Source: Porodaedalea pini
Taxonomy: Eukaryota; Basidiomycota; Agaricomycetes; Hymenochaetales; Hymenochaetaceae
Length of the DNA stretch: 64,000 bases
Reading direction: 5' to 3'
NCBI GenBank assembly: GCA_002794775.1
Contig: NBAY01000009.1
Span: forward strand, 558,001-622,000
Part shown: positions 10,040-21,430 of the stretch, piece after piece
How the letters are laid out: the number at the start of each line of letters is the position of its first letter
Position numbering within the stretch: the stretch's first letter is position 1
Position numbers and translations under genes: made by a program
The notes under the pieces: model-generated
Told to the model about the DNA's origin: nothing
The model's input: the letters and a program-made list of their open reading frames with translations, nothing else
The model's database searches: none

Positions 10040-12067
10040 ATGCAGAACGACGGTGCCACCATCTCGCGCGCGACCTCGATGTCGCGCGCTAGTAATAAGG
10101 GCTCGACGATGAGCAGGAACCAGTCACTTATCAAGAAGAACATTGCGCCGCAAGACCTTCGACCCTCCGACATCCTCATCGAACGCTTCGTTGGTTGGAA
10201 GGCCATTGTAAAGCAGCTCATTGCTTACTTCGAGGTACATATTTATCTTTTGTCTGCCGTATTCGGTTTACTGAGCTTTGTATGATTAGGGCGTTGCAGA
10301 TATTGAGAACAATATTGCGCGGGAGCTCACCAAGCTTGGTGCCGTCATTCAAGTCCCGTTCCGAACAGGCAACCAATTTTTGGGTGAGGGCGGCGTACAG
10401 GTACTTGTGTTATGGTCGTGGCTTCCAGTAAAGAATTCCTGTACTCAACTCGGACGACTTTTGTAGGACATCTACTATGGCATTCGTGACAAAACGCGCG
10501 CCATTGCCGATCAGCACGCAAACCTTGGCAAGACAATTGACAGTTCCATAGTACAACATCTCGAGAAGCTCCGGACTGAGATTAAAGCACATATCAAGGT
10601 ATTTTTGTATTTTGAAAGTTGTTAAAATTATGTTCTGACGGCCTCACAGAATGTCCAAAACGATACAGGCAAGCTCGCGGCGAATGTCGCAAAAGAGCGG
10701 GAGCTGTCGACGAGATTCGTTTCTGAGCTAGCAAAGAACGTTGCGGTATTCAAGAACACCCCTATGTCTATCTCGGCTAAAGATGACCCGTACGTCGGCT
10801 AAATTCCTTGAATGATTGCAATACTAATGACAAACCGCAGTTTCGTTGCGAACGTCAGTGTCGCGCGTCAGCTTCAGAAACAGGTTCATGAGGAGAACGC
10901 GCTTCAGAAGTCAATTATCATCATGCAACAGAACTCTGCGCACTTCGAAGAAGGGATTGTCCGCGCAATCCAGTCCGCGTGGCAGACGTTTGACGAGTGG
11001 CAGTCTCGTATGAACAGCTCCGTGCAGGATGTTTGGCGCGGCCTCGGTACGCAGATGGCGTCTTTGGCTCCTGATCGAGAATGGATCTCGTTCTCCGCAC
11101 GCTCTGATCATCTCATCGACCCCGATACTCCTCTCCGCAACCCCGAAACAATTCAGTATCCGAGCAAAGAGGACCCCTCTGTCATTCCCGTGCACATGGG
11201 CTTCCTCGAGCGCAAGAAGCGCTTCACGCGCACATACCGTGAGGCATACTACGTGCTATCACCCGCCGGTTATCTGCATGAGTATGCGTCCTCCGACCCG
11301 AAGACGAAGCCAATGCCCGTGTTCTCGCTTTTTCTGCCTGCGTGCACACTCGGCCCGCCATCTGCAGCGCGCAGCGCGGTTAAGTCACACAAATTCCATA
11401 TAGAGGGACGCAAGGACGGCACTGGCGCGCTCCGGGAGGTCTGCACCTCCCTGGCCGCTCGCCGCATGCGTACACGTTCCGCGCACGCAGTCATGAGGAC
11501 ATGATGGAATGGTGGAATGATATTCGTATGCTCTGCGCGCGCTACCTTGTTGCGAGCGAGTCGATGGAGCGCAGTGGACCTGTGGAGGCTGCTGTGCGGG
11601 CTGCCGGGTACATGAGCGAGGAGGAGGACGAGGAGGAAGAAGGCTCGAGCGTCGAAGAAGAAGAGGATGAAGATGGAGACTTGTACCTCCCTGCGCAGGA
11701 CGGTGAGGAGCACGAAGACGAGGCCGTCCCGCCCTCATACTCTCAACCGCAGAAGGGCGCGGGCCTCGAGTTCGGACAGAGCGGTTACCTTGTTAGCCTT
11801 CTGCCCACTGACTTAAGCATCCAGAATGCTGACCACTGTTTGCTTTCGCAGGCCGAGAAGAAGAACGACCCGCACGCGGACGCGAACGGCAACGGCACGA
11901 ACGCGAACGCGAACGGCGTGGCGCGTCGACCAAGCAAGCGCCAACAGGAGAAGGCTCCTGAGGGTCAGGAGCCGCGTACTGCGAATACTGATGGAGATGT
12001 GGGCCCCTCTAGTGAGGGCGCAGGTCCTGCGCCTGCAGAGAGCCGGTTCACCGAAGCTCTTGAGTAA
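10040..12067 (+). CDS. SLM1: PH-domain protein, Slm1-like TORC2 effector (frame break in PH domain)
   Basis: Slm1/2-type proteins bind PI(4,5)P2 at eisosomes and recruit TORC2. Exons: 10040-10234, 10290-10400, 10467-10598, 10650-10789, 10841-11791 and 11852-12067. After a Ser/Thr-rich start comes a BAR-like helical region (DIYYGIRDKTRAIADQHANL, LSTRFVSELAKNVAVFKNTP, FEEGIVRAIQSAWQTFDEW). A PH domain follows: VIPVHMGFLERKKRFTRTYR, AYYVLSPAGYLHEY, then HAYTFRARSHEDMMEWWNDI. The C terminus is acidic and Asn/Ala-rich. The frame changes between GRKDGTGALR and HAYTFRARS. One extra G in the CCGGGAGG run at 11432-11439 would restore it. No intron fits, so this is a sequencing error or a real disabling mutation. 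Confidence 0.88.
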
Positions 12068-13940
12068 ATCCTAACGGCTTCTAACGACGAACAAACAGTC
12101 TCGACATGATAATCCCACCTTTTTCTTCCCGCGTCCATGTTTATCTCTCCAGAAGCACTTTCCACACCTTTACTGTTGTTTCCATTTTCTACGTATTACC
12201 ACGTGTTTCATCGTTATCCCATATTGTAATGAACTTGTAGTATTGCTCTTCTATGTAGCCTATCCGATTGTGCCCGTTATTGCATGTTTGGGATTTTATT
12301 CTTTATCCCGGAATTCATTCGAATGAACGTTGCTAATACTGGTGTAACGTGGATGTAGAACGAGAATCGTGTGATAGGATTACTGATCAGAACCAGCCAG
12401 ACTTCGTATTGAGTACAGATCGTCATTAGCACAAGCGACCACTCTACGATCTACTGTTCGCGTCAGTTGAGTCCATCATCCGATCTGCCTCATCAACTCA
12501 ACACCATCCAAGGAAATTATAGGGAGATCCATATACGACGTTTTGTCATGCGTGGGCTGGATAGCGTACGCTCTGGGGATATTTTCTTCGTCGAGGGGCG
12601 CGGAACATGTTCAAGATGGCGAACAGAGTGAAAGCGAGTGCTTACAAGTCATACTGGAGTTGAACCCCGTCATTCGCCCCGCAGACCTAGCACGGCTTCG
12701 TCAGTGCATCACAGTCACTTTCGTTCCCGGCTGTTGAATCGACAGTCGGCAAAACCATCATGTGGAAGTGGCCCTTCATCGCTGCTTACTCTTAGGGCCG
12801 TACTTCCCGGGTAATGCAGAAGACCTCGACGACCCGAGCGCGTCCGTGACGAGCGTAGCTTGTACGAGAAGCAGTAGACGCCACTGGAGTCGGCTTGCCA
12901 CTAACCGATGGACGCACCTGCGATTGGGTGAGCCTTATGGGGAGGCGATGAGGACGGGGAGAAGGAAGGGGGCGTTTTCTGATGGATGAAGAGGAAGAGA
13001 GGGAGGGGGAGGGGGACGGAGGGATAAAAGGAAAGGAAAGTAAGAACCAACCATAGTTCGGATGCATCACCTTTGTTTCACCGGCATGTTGACAGGATTT
13101 TTTTTTTTTCAGATCACCGAGACGCTAGAACGGCCTTCCCCTCTGAGACCTGTCGACTCCGAGTCGGCGCGCCGATGGCGTGGTACGGCCCGCAGAGATC
13201 CGACTGGACGTTACGTTTTCCCTTCGTCCAGCTCCAGGCCAATGAATTGTAATCGACGAGCACATTCTTGAAGAAGAGAAGGGTGATGAGGACGCGATAT
13301 GCAAGCGAGATAACTCGATTGGAATGGTATTGAACGGCATAGTAGGGAGCAATGCGTTATGTTTAGAGAAGCCTGTCAGATGCAAGATAGGCGCTTAAAG
13401 GTTTCTATAGCTTAAGAATGAAGAACGGATCTAGCCAAGTTCGGGGGATTTCGAGCTGCAGCCATCAATAACTCGGCCACACGCGGTGTGGGGGAGAACC
13501 TCTAAACAAAAAAAGCTGTTCCTTTGTATCGAGAAACTTTTGGAACGTGAAGATACGGCGTCCGGAGCCTTTCAGTGGGGACAGAACGGCTAGTCCATCA
13601 CTGCGCAAGGTGAAAAAGTGCCTAACTTCAGCGCTCGGTACACCGCGTTATACCGCGTTTTGATGTATAGTACGAGCTTTGCTTTGAAAGCGGGCTTGAT
13701 AAGAAATCCATACATGAGCCTGGATTGTATCAGCAAATCGTGGATGAGATTAGGATCTAGCACAGTCAATAGGCGATCCAGGAGTCTAGATGAAGCCTTT
13801 TCAGTTTGTAAAGTAGAGTTTGGAAAAGGACCATGTTCGTGAGAAATGGTTACTAAGCATCTTTATTAGTAATGCATTGTCGCATTAATATTGTTTGAAC
13901 CACGAGCACGACGAGCAGGAGACATAACTTGGGTTCCACG
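12068..13940. other. Gene-poor interval
   Basis: 1.9 kb with only short overlapping frames lacking recognisable motifs. A purine-rich tract (GAAG/GGAG runs) lies at about 12945-13045 and a T-tract at 13097-13110. A short minus-strand stretch near 13190-13310 reads as a hydrophobic peptide (RVLITLLFFKNVLVDYN) but cannot be extended into a gene. Confidence 0.4.
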
Positions 13941-14972
13941 ATGGCGACAACGCTCCTAATAGCCACTTTCCCTCCGTTCCCTTCTCTTACCCTGACTCTA
14001 CCATCGGAGACTCCTCTCGCCGACCTACCATCCTACCTGCCAGACTTCATACCGTCTTTTTCGGAGGCAGATCTCGCGCTTAGTCTCCCCTCGGGTTCCC
14101 TTCCACTCGACTCTAGGCCGCTCAGCGCCCTCTGGGCAAGTGCTGAGTTTCATCGAAGTGAAGTCGGAGATGATGTAGATGCGCTGTCATCCAGGCTGGT
14201 CAGTTTGCGCCTTGCACCGCGCCTCCGCGGCGGAAAGGGCGGGTTCGGGTCGCAGCTCCGCGCGGCGGGCGGGCGGATGAGCAGCCAGAAGACGAGCAAC
14301 AACGATTCATGTCGGGACCTCAACGGACGACGCCTCAGCACGCTTAAGGAGGCGAAAACGTGCGTCCTTTCTTCATCTACAAGTCTTGTTCACTTCTTCG
14401 TGTGCGCCACAGGCTAACGTTTCTCGTTTACCAGACTGGCAGCGTACCTCGAATCCGAACCCGAGCGCAAAAAGGCACAGCAGGAGGCACAACGCGCAAA
14501 GCTCGAGAAGCTCGAGAAGCGGCTGGGCATCGACGGGAAGGGTAAGGAGAAGGCCGCGGTGGGTGTTGACATCCCCGTCGGTGCGAAACGTAGGTTCGAC
14601 GACACTGAGTACCTAGAGCAGAGCAGAGATATTGTGGATAATGTCAAGAGCGCTGTTGCTGCAGGTACGTCTTTGCATCTTTCGGGGTGTTTATCGCCAT
14701 CATGAACTTAATTGTTTCGTTCAATGGTAGGGATGCTGAAGAAAAGAAAGAAAGCTAAGACGTCACCCCCTCTGGATGCTCAGGAGGTGACACCGTCTTC
14801 TTCTTCCAAGGCCACTGGAGTTTCCGAAGGACCCTCGAACGTAGATAACGAGTCAGCTATGGATCGGTCCGCAGAGAAGGCAGTTGAAGTTACTGAGAAG
14901 GTCTTTGAATCACCGATGACTGCTCCTGTCGCTGCAGCAGCTTCGGTTTCTCTTGCTGCTATTGGGGCATGA
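13941..14972 (+). CDS. SDE2: Sde2 ubiquitin-fold splicing/genome-stability protein
   Basis: Three exons (13941-14359, 14435-14664, 14731-14972) give 296 residues. The N-terminal ubiquitin-like fold (1-98) ends in LRGG followed by [19 protein letters not shown], the Sde2 processing site (GG at 97-98, then Lys). [20 protein letters not shown] and [13 protein letters not shown] are the conserved Sde2 N-terminal domain. In fission yeast the ubiquitin fold is cleaved off, and the C-terminal Lys-first product enters the spliceosome and promotes excision of selected introns; animal SDE2 acts in replication-stress control. The C terminus here is Ser/Ala-rich with a basic KKRKKAK patch. Confidence 0.93.
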
Positions 14973-15155
14973 ATCACTATGTTGTATCTCGTAAATTCTC
15001 AAGTTGTCGATGAAGCTGTTGAAAAATTCAATACTTTTTGTCGCTGTTCGCAGGTAGTGTATATTATACGTTTTATACAGAAGCGATTATTCACATAACA
15101 AGGGGCGCATCAAAATCCAAAGTTCAAGGCGTAGATCAAGAGCGTGCATTGCCTT

Positions 15156-16357
15156 TTACTCGTCCTTCTTCTCAATCACGTCCTTCGTGACGACATCGCC
15201 ATAGACGAGGCGATCGCAGTACTCCTTCTTTCCCTGCAAGTGCAATAGCCATCCCCATACGGGTGTGAGGAAAGGCACGAACATTGCGACTCGGCTTTTG
15301 TACGCGCGATACGCCTTTGGGTACTTTGCCTCGGAAAGCGACTCCGTAAAGAGCGTCGAGCCGAAAAAGAGTGCGCAAAGTGCCAGGGGAGGGATCAGCG
15401 ACACGAGTGGGGTGATCTCTCCACGCGAAAGCTTCTCGAGGCGCGGCGTCGCAAGGATAGGGAAGAGTGCTTGGAGGATCCAAAACGTCTGTTCGCATGC
15501 GAAGTTCGGATGCCGGCTCCAGGCCCATAGGCCGCGTGTAGTGAACCCGCGCTGCACGTCCGCTTGCGTCCATCGAATGCGCGCACCCAACCAGTCACGC
15601 TCGTTGTAGATGCCGGTACGCTTGTGCGTCTGGAAGCTGTACTGCTGGTTATCTGCCACGAACTCCATGGTAAGCGTCACGATGCTCAGAAAGGCGAGCA
15701 CGTAGTCAGAAAGCTTCAATCCGCGATCGGCAGGCGCGATGATGGCGGCGTTGTGCGTCGGGATTGCGAGAAGAAAGAGAAGGATGTTCTGGGTAATCGC
15801 GATGAAGGTGAGATTAAAGATCTGGAAAAGCCATTTCGGGACTTTGGCACGAAGGAGCTCCCAGCGGTAATCCTCCTCGTGTCTGCAAAGTCGGGTCAGG
15901 TACGGCGCAGAAAAGAGTTTGAAGCCATTCACAAATTGAATAGACCACGGCGCCAAGTGTTGTAACTCAGTCTGCACATCCAAAGGATCTGTTTTCATGT
16001 TTTCGACATCTCAACAAAAGCTGCTTTTATCATTCAGAATTGATGATCTCTCACCTGCAAACCTGCCATCAGGAGCGTTCGCGGGTTTCCTTCATTCACG
16101 ATTGTCCGATCCAGGCCCTGTGGTGAGTACGGAAATAGAGGCAGCGGAGACTCGATCGGCCAGAACGGTAGAAGGGCGTAGTATATGGTGTAGATCACAG
16201 GCAAGAACGTCCACACTCGATCCACCTGCGATACGTTGCCGGTCAAGACCGAGAGCACGTACGTCGTGAGCGTTGTATAGGAGCAGAACTTTACGGGCCA
16301 TTGGAATGTCAGTGGGATTCCCGCCTTCACGGGGGCGACGAATGCGAGCGGCGACAT
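15156..16357 (-). CDS. DUF1295 (steroid-reductase-like) multi-pass membrane protein
   Basis: Three exons (16055-16357, 15933-15988, 15156-15882) give 361 residues. The whole protein is hydrophobic with several membrane spans (FCSYTTLTTYVLSVLTG, VWTFLPVIYTIYYALLPFWP, LFQIFNLTFIAITQNILLFL). The DUF1295 signatures are WMCRLSYNTWRRGLF, FVADNQQYSF, GLWAWSRHPNFACEQTFWI and the end block SLSEAKYPKAYRAYKSRVAM. This resembles ERG24/steroid 5-alpha-reductase C termini, where the RHPN block contacts NADPH. The exact substrate is unknown. The gene converges with SDE2 (183-bp gap). Confidence 0.9.
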
Positions 16358-17728
16358 TGTTTGTTGCTTGTCGTCGTGGCAGCTGGTGGAAAGACACTGG
16401 CATGCCGCGAACGCGTCATGGATGATCGTCGTTCGTCTCGCGATGCGTGAGAATTATCTAACTCAGTACTAACTGCTCCTCGGCAAGATGCTTTTTTGTG
16501 CTTGCTTCAGTGCAAGCCAACGAACCTCTGACATTTCGTCTTGGTCGGCGTTTGAGGTATTCAAGGGTCTCTAGGTGCATGGATGCTTTTGTCTTCGCTT
16601 CGACTCCGAGGAGCCCTTCAGGTGCCCGTGCTTTGTTTCGGTAATCTATCTCCTGGCCTGCCATGGCGAGTCGAGTCGAGTCTTCAGATCTGTGCCCACT
16701 CAAGCACCACCATCATACGCAGGAACCTACTGCAAGATTCATCAACCTTCCATTCGGCAAGCCTATGGAAGTCTGATTGGTTCGAGGATGCGCAAGACAA
16801 ACTCAAGCTTGCGACGAGCCCTCGTCTCGTACCCCGCCTCAGGCCGCTAGATTCGTTAACAGACTCAAGATATTGATAGTAGTGCGGTAAGCTATTTGAG
16901 TCGTATGATAGTTTCAAGCCATTGGCGTCTTCAGATTCTGAGATGGGTTGCTACATAATATTAATATTTATAGTACCCACAGCGGCCATAGCCGACGAGG
17001 GAATGAAATGTCACTTACATACAGTTTGTGAAGGGAATCCGCTCAGGATTGATCGCCCGCCAAACTGTGCGCCGCGCTTGCGCTCTTTTCTCGGTTTTCT
17101 AGCCCGCTTGGGGAAACTACACTGAACCATCTGCTAGCATCGAGGTTATTCGGCAGCCGATCTTCACGCCGTTGAGTAACCCACTTCCGCTTCAAGGACA
17201 CGCCTTGGTCTCAAGCATAATTATTTATGACGGCTTGCATTTACTTCTTGTTGCGCTCTGCGTTGTCCCATTCGTCTATGCAGGGTCTGCCCTGCTTCAT
17301 CAAACAGATCCCGACTCGGATTCATCCTGAGTGCTATGCTTTTTTAACCAATTCATTATCTTGATGCCGCGCAACGTGTGATCTTTTGTAAGTCGACGCT
17401 GGATCTGGGGACATCGCGTCCATTAGGAGACGAAACGACTAGATGTCCGTTTCGGACTGACGCGGATTTTGGGACGAAGCTTCCGGTGCTACAGATTCTC
17501 CAATTCTTTATTGGAAGGCAGCAAGTATTCAATTCGTGACCTTACCTCCGCTGTAGCCGACTCTGGATGGCTTGGGTTCCCAGGCGTAGTGTTCAAGCCG
17601 CTTAGGTACACACTGTCGATTTGTGCACCTCTTGGTTTCTCGCCGGTTCTCAAGGGCATAAGTAGATCGGGGGACGGGCGCCGCTCCTCTATTCTCCCCC
17701 CGTTCCTGTCCTTCCTCAAGCTTCTGCT
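16358..17728. other. Divergent intergenic region
   Basis: 1.4 kb between the DUF1295 gene (minus) and the zinc-finger gene (plus). Only short frames without motifs are visible. It presumably holds both promoters; a long upstream region is common for fungal transcription-factor genes. Confidence 0.4.
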
Positions 17729-19157
17729 ATGAGCATCGTCATACCTGCAGGCCACCTAGCGCGCACCGTCATCACTGTTCGCTGTGATTCGCCCCATGCC
17801 GCTCCTCACATCGAATGCGCTCTCGACGAGCAAACACCCTTTGGAAACGCGCCTCGCGAACTCCTCAGGTCGCCGCGTGCATTCTCATCGGACAGACGGC
17901 CGACTCCTTCGAGCAGCACGGCTCCCCCGTCTCCATCGGGATCTAGCAATGTCCCACAGACAGACCTCAGCGTGGAGCGCGGCATGGACCATCGTGGACA
18001 CTTTGTTCGACTATCTTTCCTCCCCGGTCATCGCGCCTCGCATGGTTACGGCCAACGGCCATTCGAGCACGAAACCACCGACGCGTCCTATTTCACTCTA
18101 AGCAACGCTATGTCAGGCACGACTCCGAATATGGGATCATCTCAAGAAGTCTCATCGTTCCGTTCGACCGCAACAAATTCGCCGCAATCTATGGGCGGAA
18201 GTCCTCTCGCATACTCTTCTTTGCCGATCATGAATGTGAGCTTGTTCTCTACAACCCTATACAGCAAAGTTTAATATAAGGAATTGCGCCCAGAATATGC
18301 CGGCAGCGCCCGCTGAAGCAAGTCCGACATGCTTAGAGAATATAGGCTTCATGTGTCCTTCGGACGCAGAACTGATGACTGGTTAGTGATAAAGCTTTTG
18401 TTCGTGTATTTTTACTAACAGAAAATTTTACGTTATTGTTTTGTTAGCTCTTGATTCTTTCATGGGTATTTTTGATCCTCAGAACACGGATTACCCGATG
18501 CTTGACGTGGTCGTCCCGGGAAACATCCCATCTTCTCAACAACTCAGTCAGATCTCGGAACCGGCCTCGCCAGAGATGTCCTCTTCATCTTCGTCATCAT
18601 CGTGCTCAAATTCACCTACGACACCCTACGACTTCTTTTTGCCCGCCGCCACGCCGACTGCTGATGGCGGATGCAGAAATGGCACTGGAGGCACAGTCGG
18701 ATTAAACCATGACCAAAGCGTTTCGGAATCATCCCTCTTGTCTTCTCCCGAACTTCCGCAAGTCGTTCCAGGCCCGGACCCAAGGGCCGGAGCGACAAGC
18801 AAGTCTGGCGACTCACGACTTCTGCCGTGTCCCCAACCGGGCTGCAAGCGGCAATTCAAGAGTACGAGCACACTGGGCGGGCATATGAAGACCCACGCAG
18901 GCAAGGGCGCTCGCTTCCCTTGTTCTTTTCCGCCCTGTACGGAGAAGTTTTCGCGCCGACACGACCAGCTGCGACACGAAGTGTACAAGCATGGAAAGCG
19001 CTGCGAATGGGTCTGCGCGCGGTGCAACAGCTTCTTCTCCTACGAGCGCTCGTTAGAGAAACACACTTGCACGATGGATAAGAGCCGGAGGGGAAGCATC
19101 CCCTATCCGGTAAGCGGGGTATCGGGCAGCGGGGGTGCGTCGGGAACTGGGCGGTGA
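17729..19157 (+). CDS. C2H2 zinc-finger transcription factor
   Basis: Three exons (17729-18235, 18294-18381, 18448-19157) give 434 residues with consistent phases. The first 300 residues are low-complexity Ser/Pro/Thr-rich, with a conserved-looking patch CPSDAELMTALDSFMGIFDP. Near the C terminus are two clear C2H2 fingers, CPQPGCKRQFKSTSTLGGHM (then KTH) and CSFPPCTEKFSRRHDQLRHE (then VYKH). A third imperfect finger is CARCNSFFSYERSLEKHTC. This layout is typical of fungal DNA-binding regulators. The start at 17729 is the first ATG of the frame, but the N-terminal 80 residues are poorly supported and a later start is possible. Targets cannot be inferred. Confidence 0.85.
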
Positions 19158-19742
19158 TTGGACTTACGCATCGCGTATGGGAAGCTGATATAGATTGTGT
19201 TGTTTCGGAGCATCCGGTGTACGCCAGGCGGTAACTTATGATCTTCTGCGCCTTCCTCTCTCTCTTCTTGGAAGAACTTTGTTGTACAATGATAGCTAGA
19301 ATTCGTAGATTCTCTTTACTGTATTTTCTCTTGAATCCGACATACGGACCGATTTGCTTGCCTGCATACTCTCTAAAGTAACATTACGTACGTCGCGTGT
19401 ATATAAGATTTGCAGGGGCTATTCTGGGCTGACTTGTCGCCTAACGTTAACATTCTCTTATAATATTGGACTTACCTGAACTCACTCACCTGAACTCTAT
19501 TAATTTCCTCGGGCGGCGTACCCGGCGCACGTTCTCTTCAATTACAACCCTCCCGCTTCTGCACTTTGTGGCTTATCTAGTGGCTGAACGTCGGTTGTAT
19601 TTACCTTACGGATCTTTCAAAATATCCAATCATCAAACGATTTCCCTGTGGTGTTCAAGGCTCTCCGACTGTCGTCCGCTCAATCCGGAGAATCTGAAGA
19701 TGTGGCTGAATGTCGACAGAATGTGCAGAAATGCTTGCTGAG
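19158..19742. other. Intergenic, no gene seen
   Basis: 3' flank of the zinc-finger gene. AT-rich, with only short unrelated frames. Confidence 0.35.
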
Positions 19743-21430
19743 ATGAACGTCGACGGCGCTGGCGCTAGCACCTGGACCATGGCGTCATTGAACACGTCCT
19801 ATGGATACGACGCTCATTACTGTGGTACGCGTAACACATCCCTTCAAAATTAATGCATCTATCTCGCTGATGAGATTTCAAGCTATTTAGACGCATGCTT
19901 CGAATCTATAACTTATAACGAGCCTGTCTCCGTACGCCCCGAGTCAGCTACAGCGTCGGCATTGGGCGTGATACCATGTAATTTTCAGACGGGCGCCAAT
20001 CTCCATCAAATTTCCTCTCTTTGTACCACGACGGCGCTGCGACGTATGTATGTGTTGTGTCATACTACATCGACACTAGAAGACTCGAAATCTCCGAACG
20101 GCGTCGGTAGCACATGCGTGCCATGGCGTTCCTCGACTGCGATCTCTGGTTTGCCGGCGCCATCGCCCATCGACATCTCGCACCGCGCTCAGTCAACTTC
20201 AGTCAATGATGGGACAGCACAACCCTTCAAAGCCCCTGAGATCGCCATTTTCTGGCCATTCTCGGCAGAATACCCTCGGTGCAAGAGGGGAGAGGCATAT
20301 CGCGTTACGTGCTACCGCCGAACATCTCGATGAATGGATTTGCCAAGATTTTCAGGTTCGGAGTTCTCTCCGGTGAGGTCGACTATCGACTGTATGTACG
20401 GACTCTCTTATCTTCGCGTTTGCTCGACCTTCCCGTCTGTTCGTGGGCCAAAGAAGGCCGCTAAAACTCCCTTAGGATAGATATCGCCAACCTAGAGTCG
20501 CACGGTATTCTCTCGGGCTGCTCCCGTCAAAAGATCGAGCTAATTTCTTTGCCTTCGCACATCCCGGTGCCTGCGGGAACTCCTTGGAATCGAAATGATT
20601 CTATTTGACGAAGTCACCTACGCGGAACCAGGACATGAAGGCGTTCTCCTGTTTTACATGTTTTTGTGTAAGATATGTGGCGCAACGTCGCAACGAATGC
20701 CAGGATCTATGAACTCATGGATCGTATATTGCGTCCTATCTAAGCGGTTCGATACTGCTACTCTTAGGCGCATATCCTGTAGGTCGAGATCGGCCCGCAA
20801 CTGCTTCGTAATTGCCCTGACGTGCTTTTCTTCCTACAGTCTCTGGGCCTGGCTGAAATTAAACTGCTGGACGCATGTAATGGAAGTCTTCGTCATTGAC
20901 GGACAGATTTGGCTTCGAGGAGCTGGCTTGTACCTTATTCTTACGCAACACTTGAAACCAACCCCGGTTCCTCGGGCAGCATTGGAAGATACATTACCTT
21001 GCATTTTTTCCGCTGAACGTGTTTTTGCTGCCATCACGGGGATTAATCTCCGCCGCGCCTGCTAGCATACTGATTCAATGTCCACAGTCGCCGATATTTT
21101 GTCTCACACCGCCTGATACGTCACTTCCTGGAGAGTAATTTGCTGTTTTTGAACTCGTATACAACGACGGAACAGCCTCGGAAGATAACGCGCCGGGACT
21201 GTATGTTTAGAAGCTGATGGCCCGCGCGTGGTCTCTCACCGACGCTGTGCAAAGGGCGGCAAACGCCCACAAAGAGCGCTTTGCCGGCGATGTCGGAGAA
21301 ATCACAAAGGCGGTTAATGAACTCGAGCAAATGGGTCTGTCGAATATTGACCGTTGACTTTGTCGGGACCGGTGCGACTGCTTTGTCCACTTTTCATTAG
21401 AGAACTTGGCTGCTGACTCGTAGCTCTTCA
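19743..21430 (+). pseudogene. Probable decayed multi-exon gene of unknown family
   Basis: Several gene-like peptides follow each other on the plus strand but in shifting frames. ATG at 19743 starts MNVDGAGASTWTMASLNTSY, which can be spliced at GTACGCG to a long frame ending at 20333. Later pieces include IANLESHGILSGCSRQKIEL, KDMWRNVATNARIYELMDRI, LRNCPDVLFFLQSLGLAEIK and, near 21215-21355, AWSLTDAVQRAANAHKERFA. Codon use looks coding, but stops and frame changes prevent a continuous model. It could be a pseudogene or a real gene whose short exons I could not place. I do not recognise the family. Confidence 0.35.

Noticed and set aside
12792..13385. Possible minus-strand gene with a hydrophobic peptide
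   Set aside because: Two short frames cannot be linked by credible splice sites and show no family pattern.
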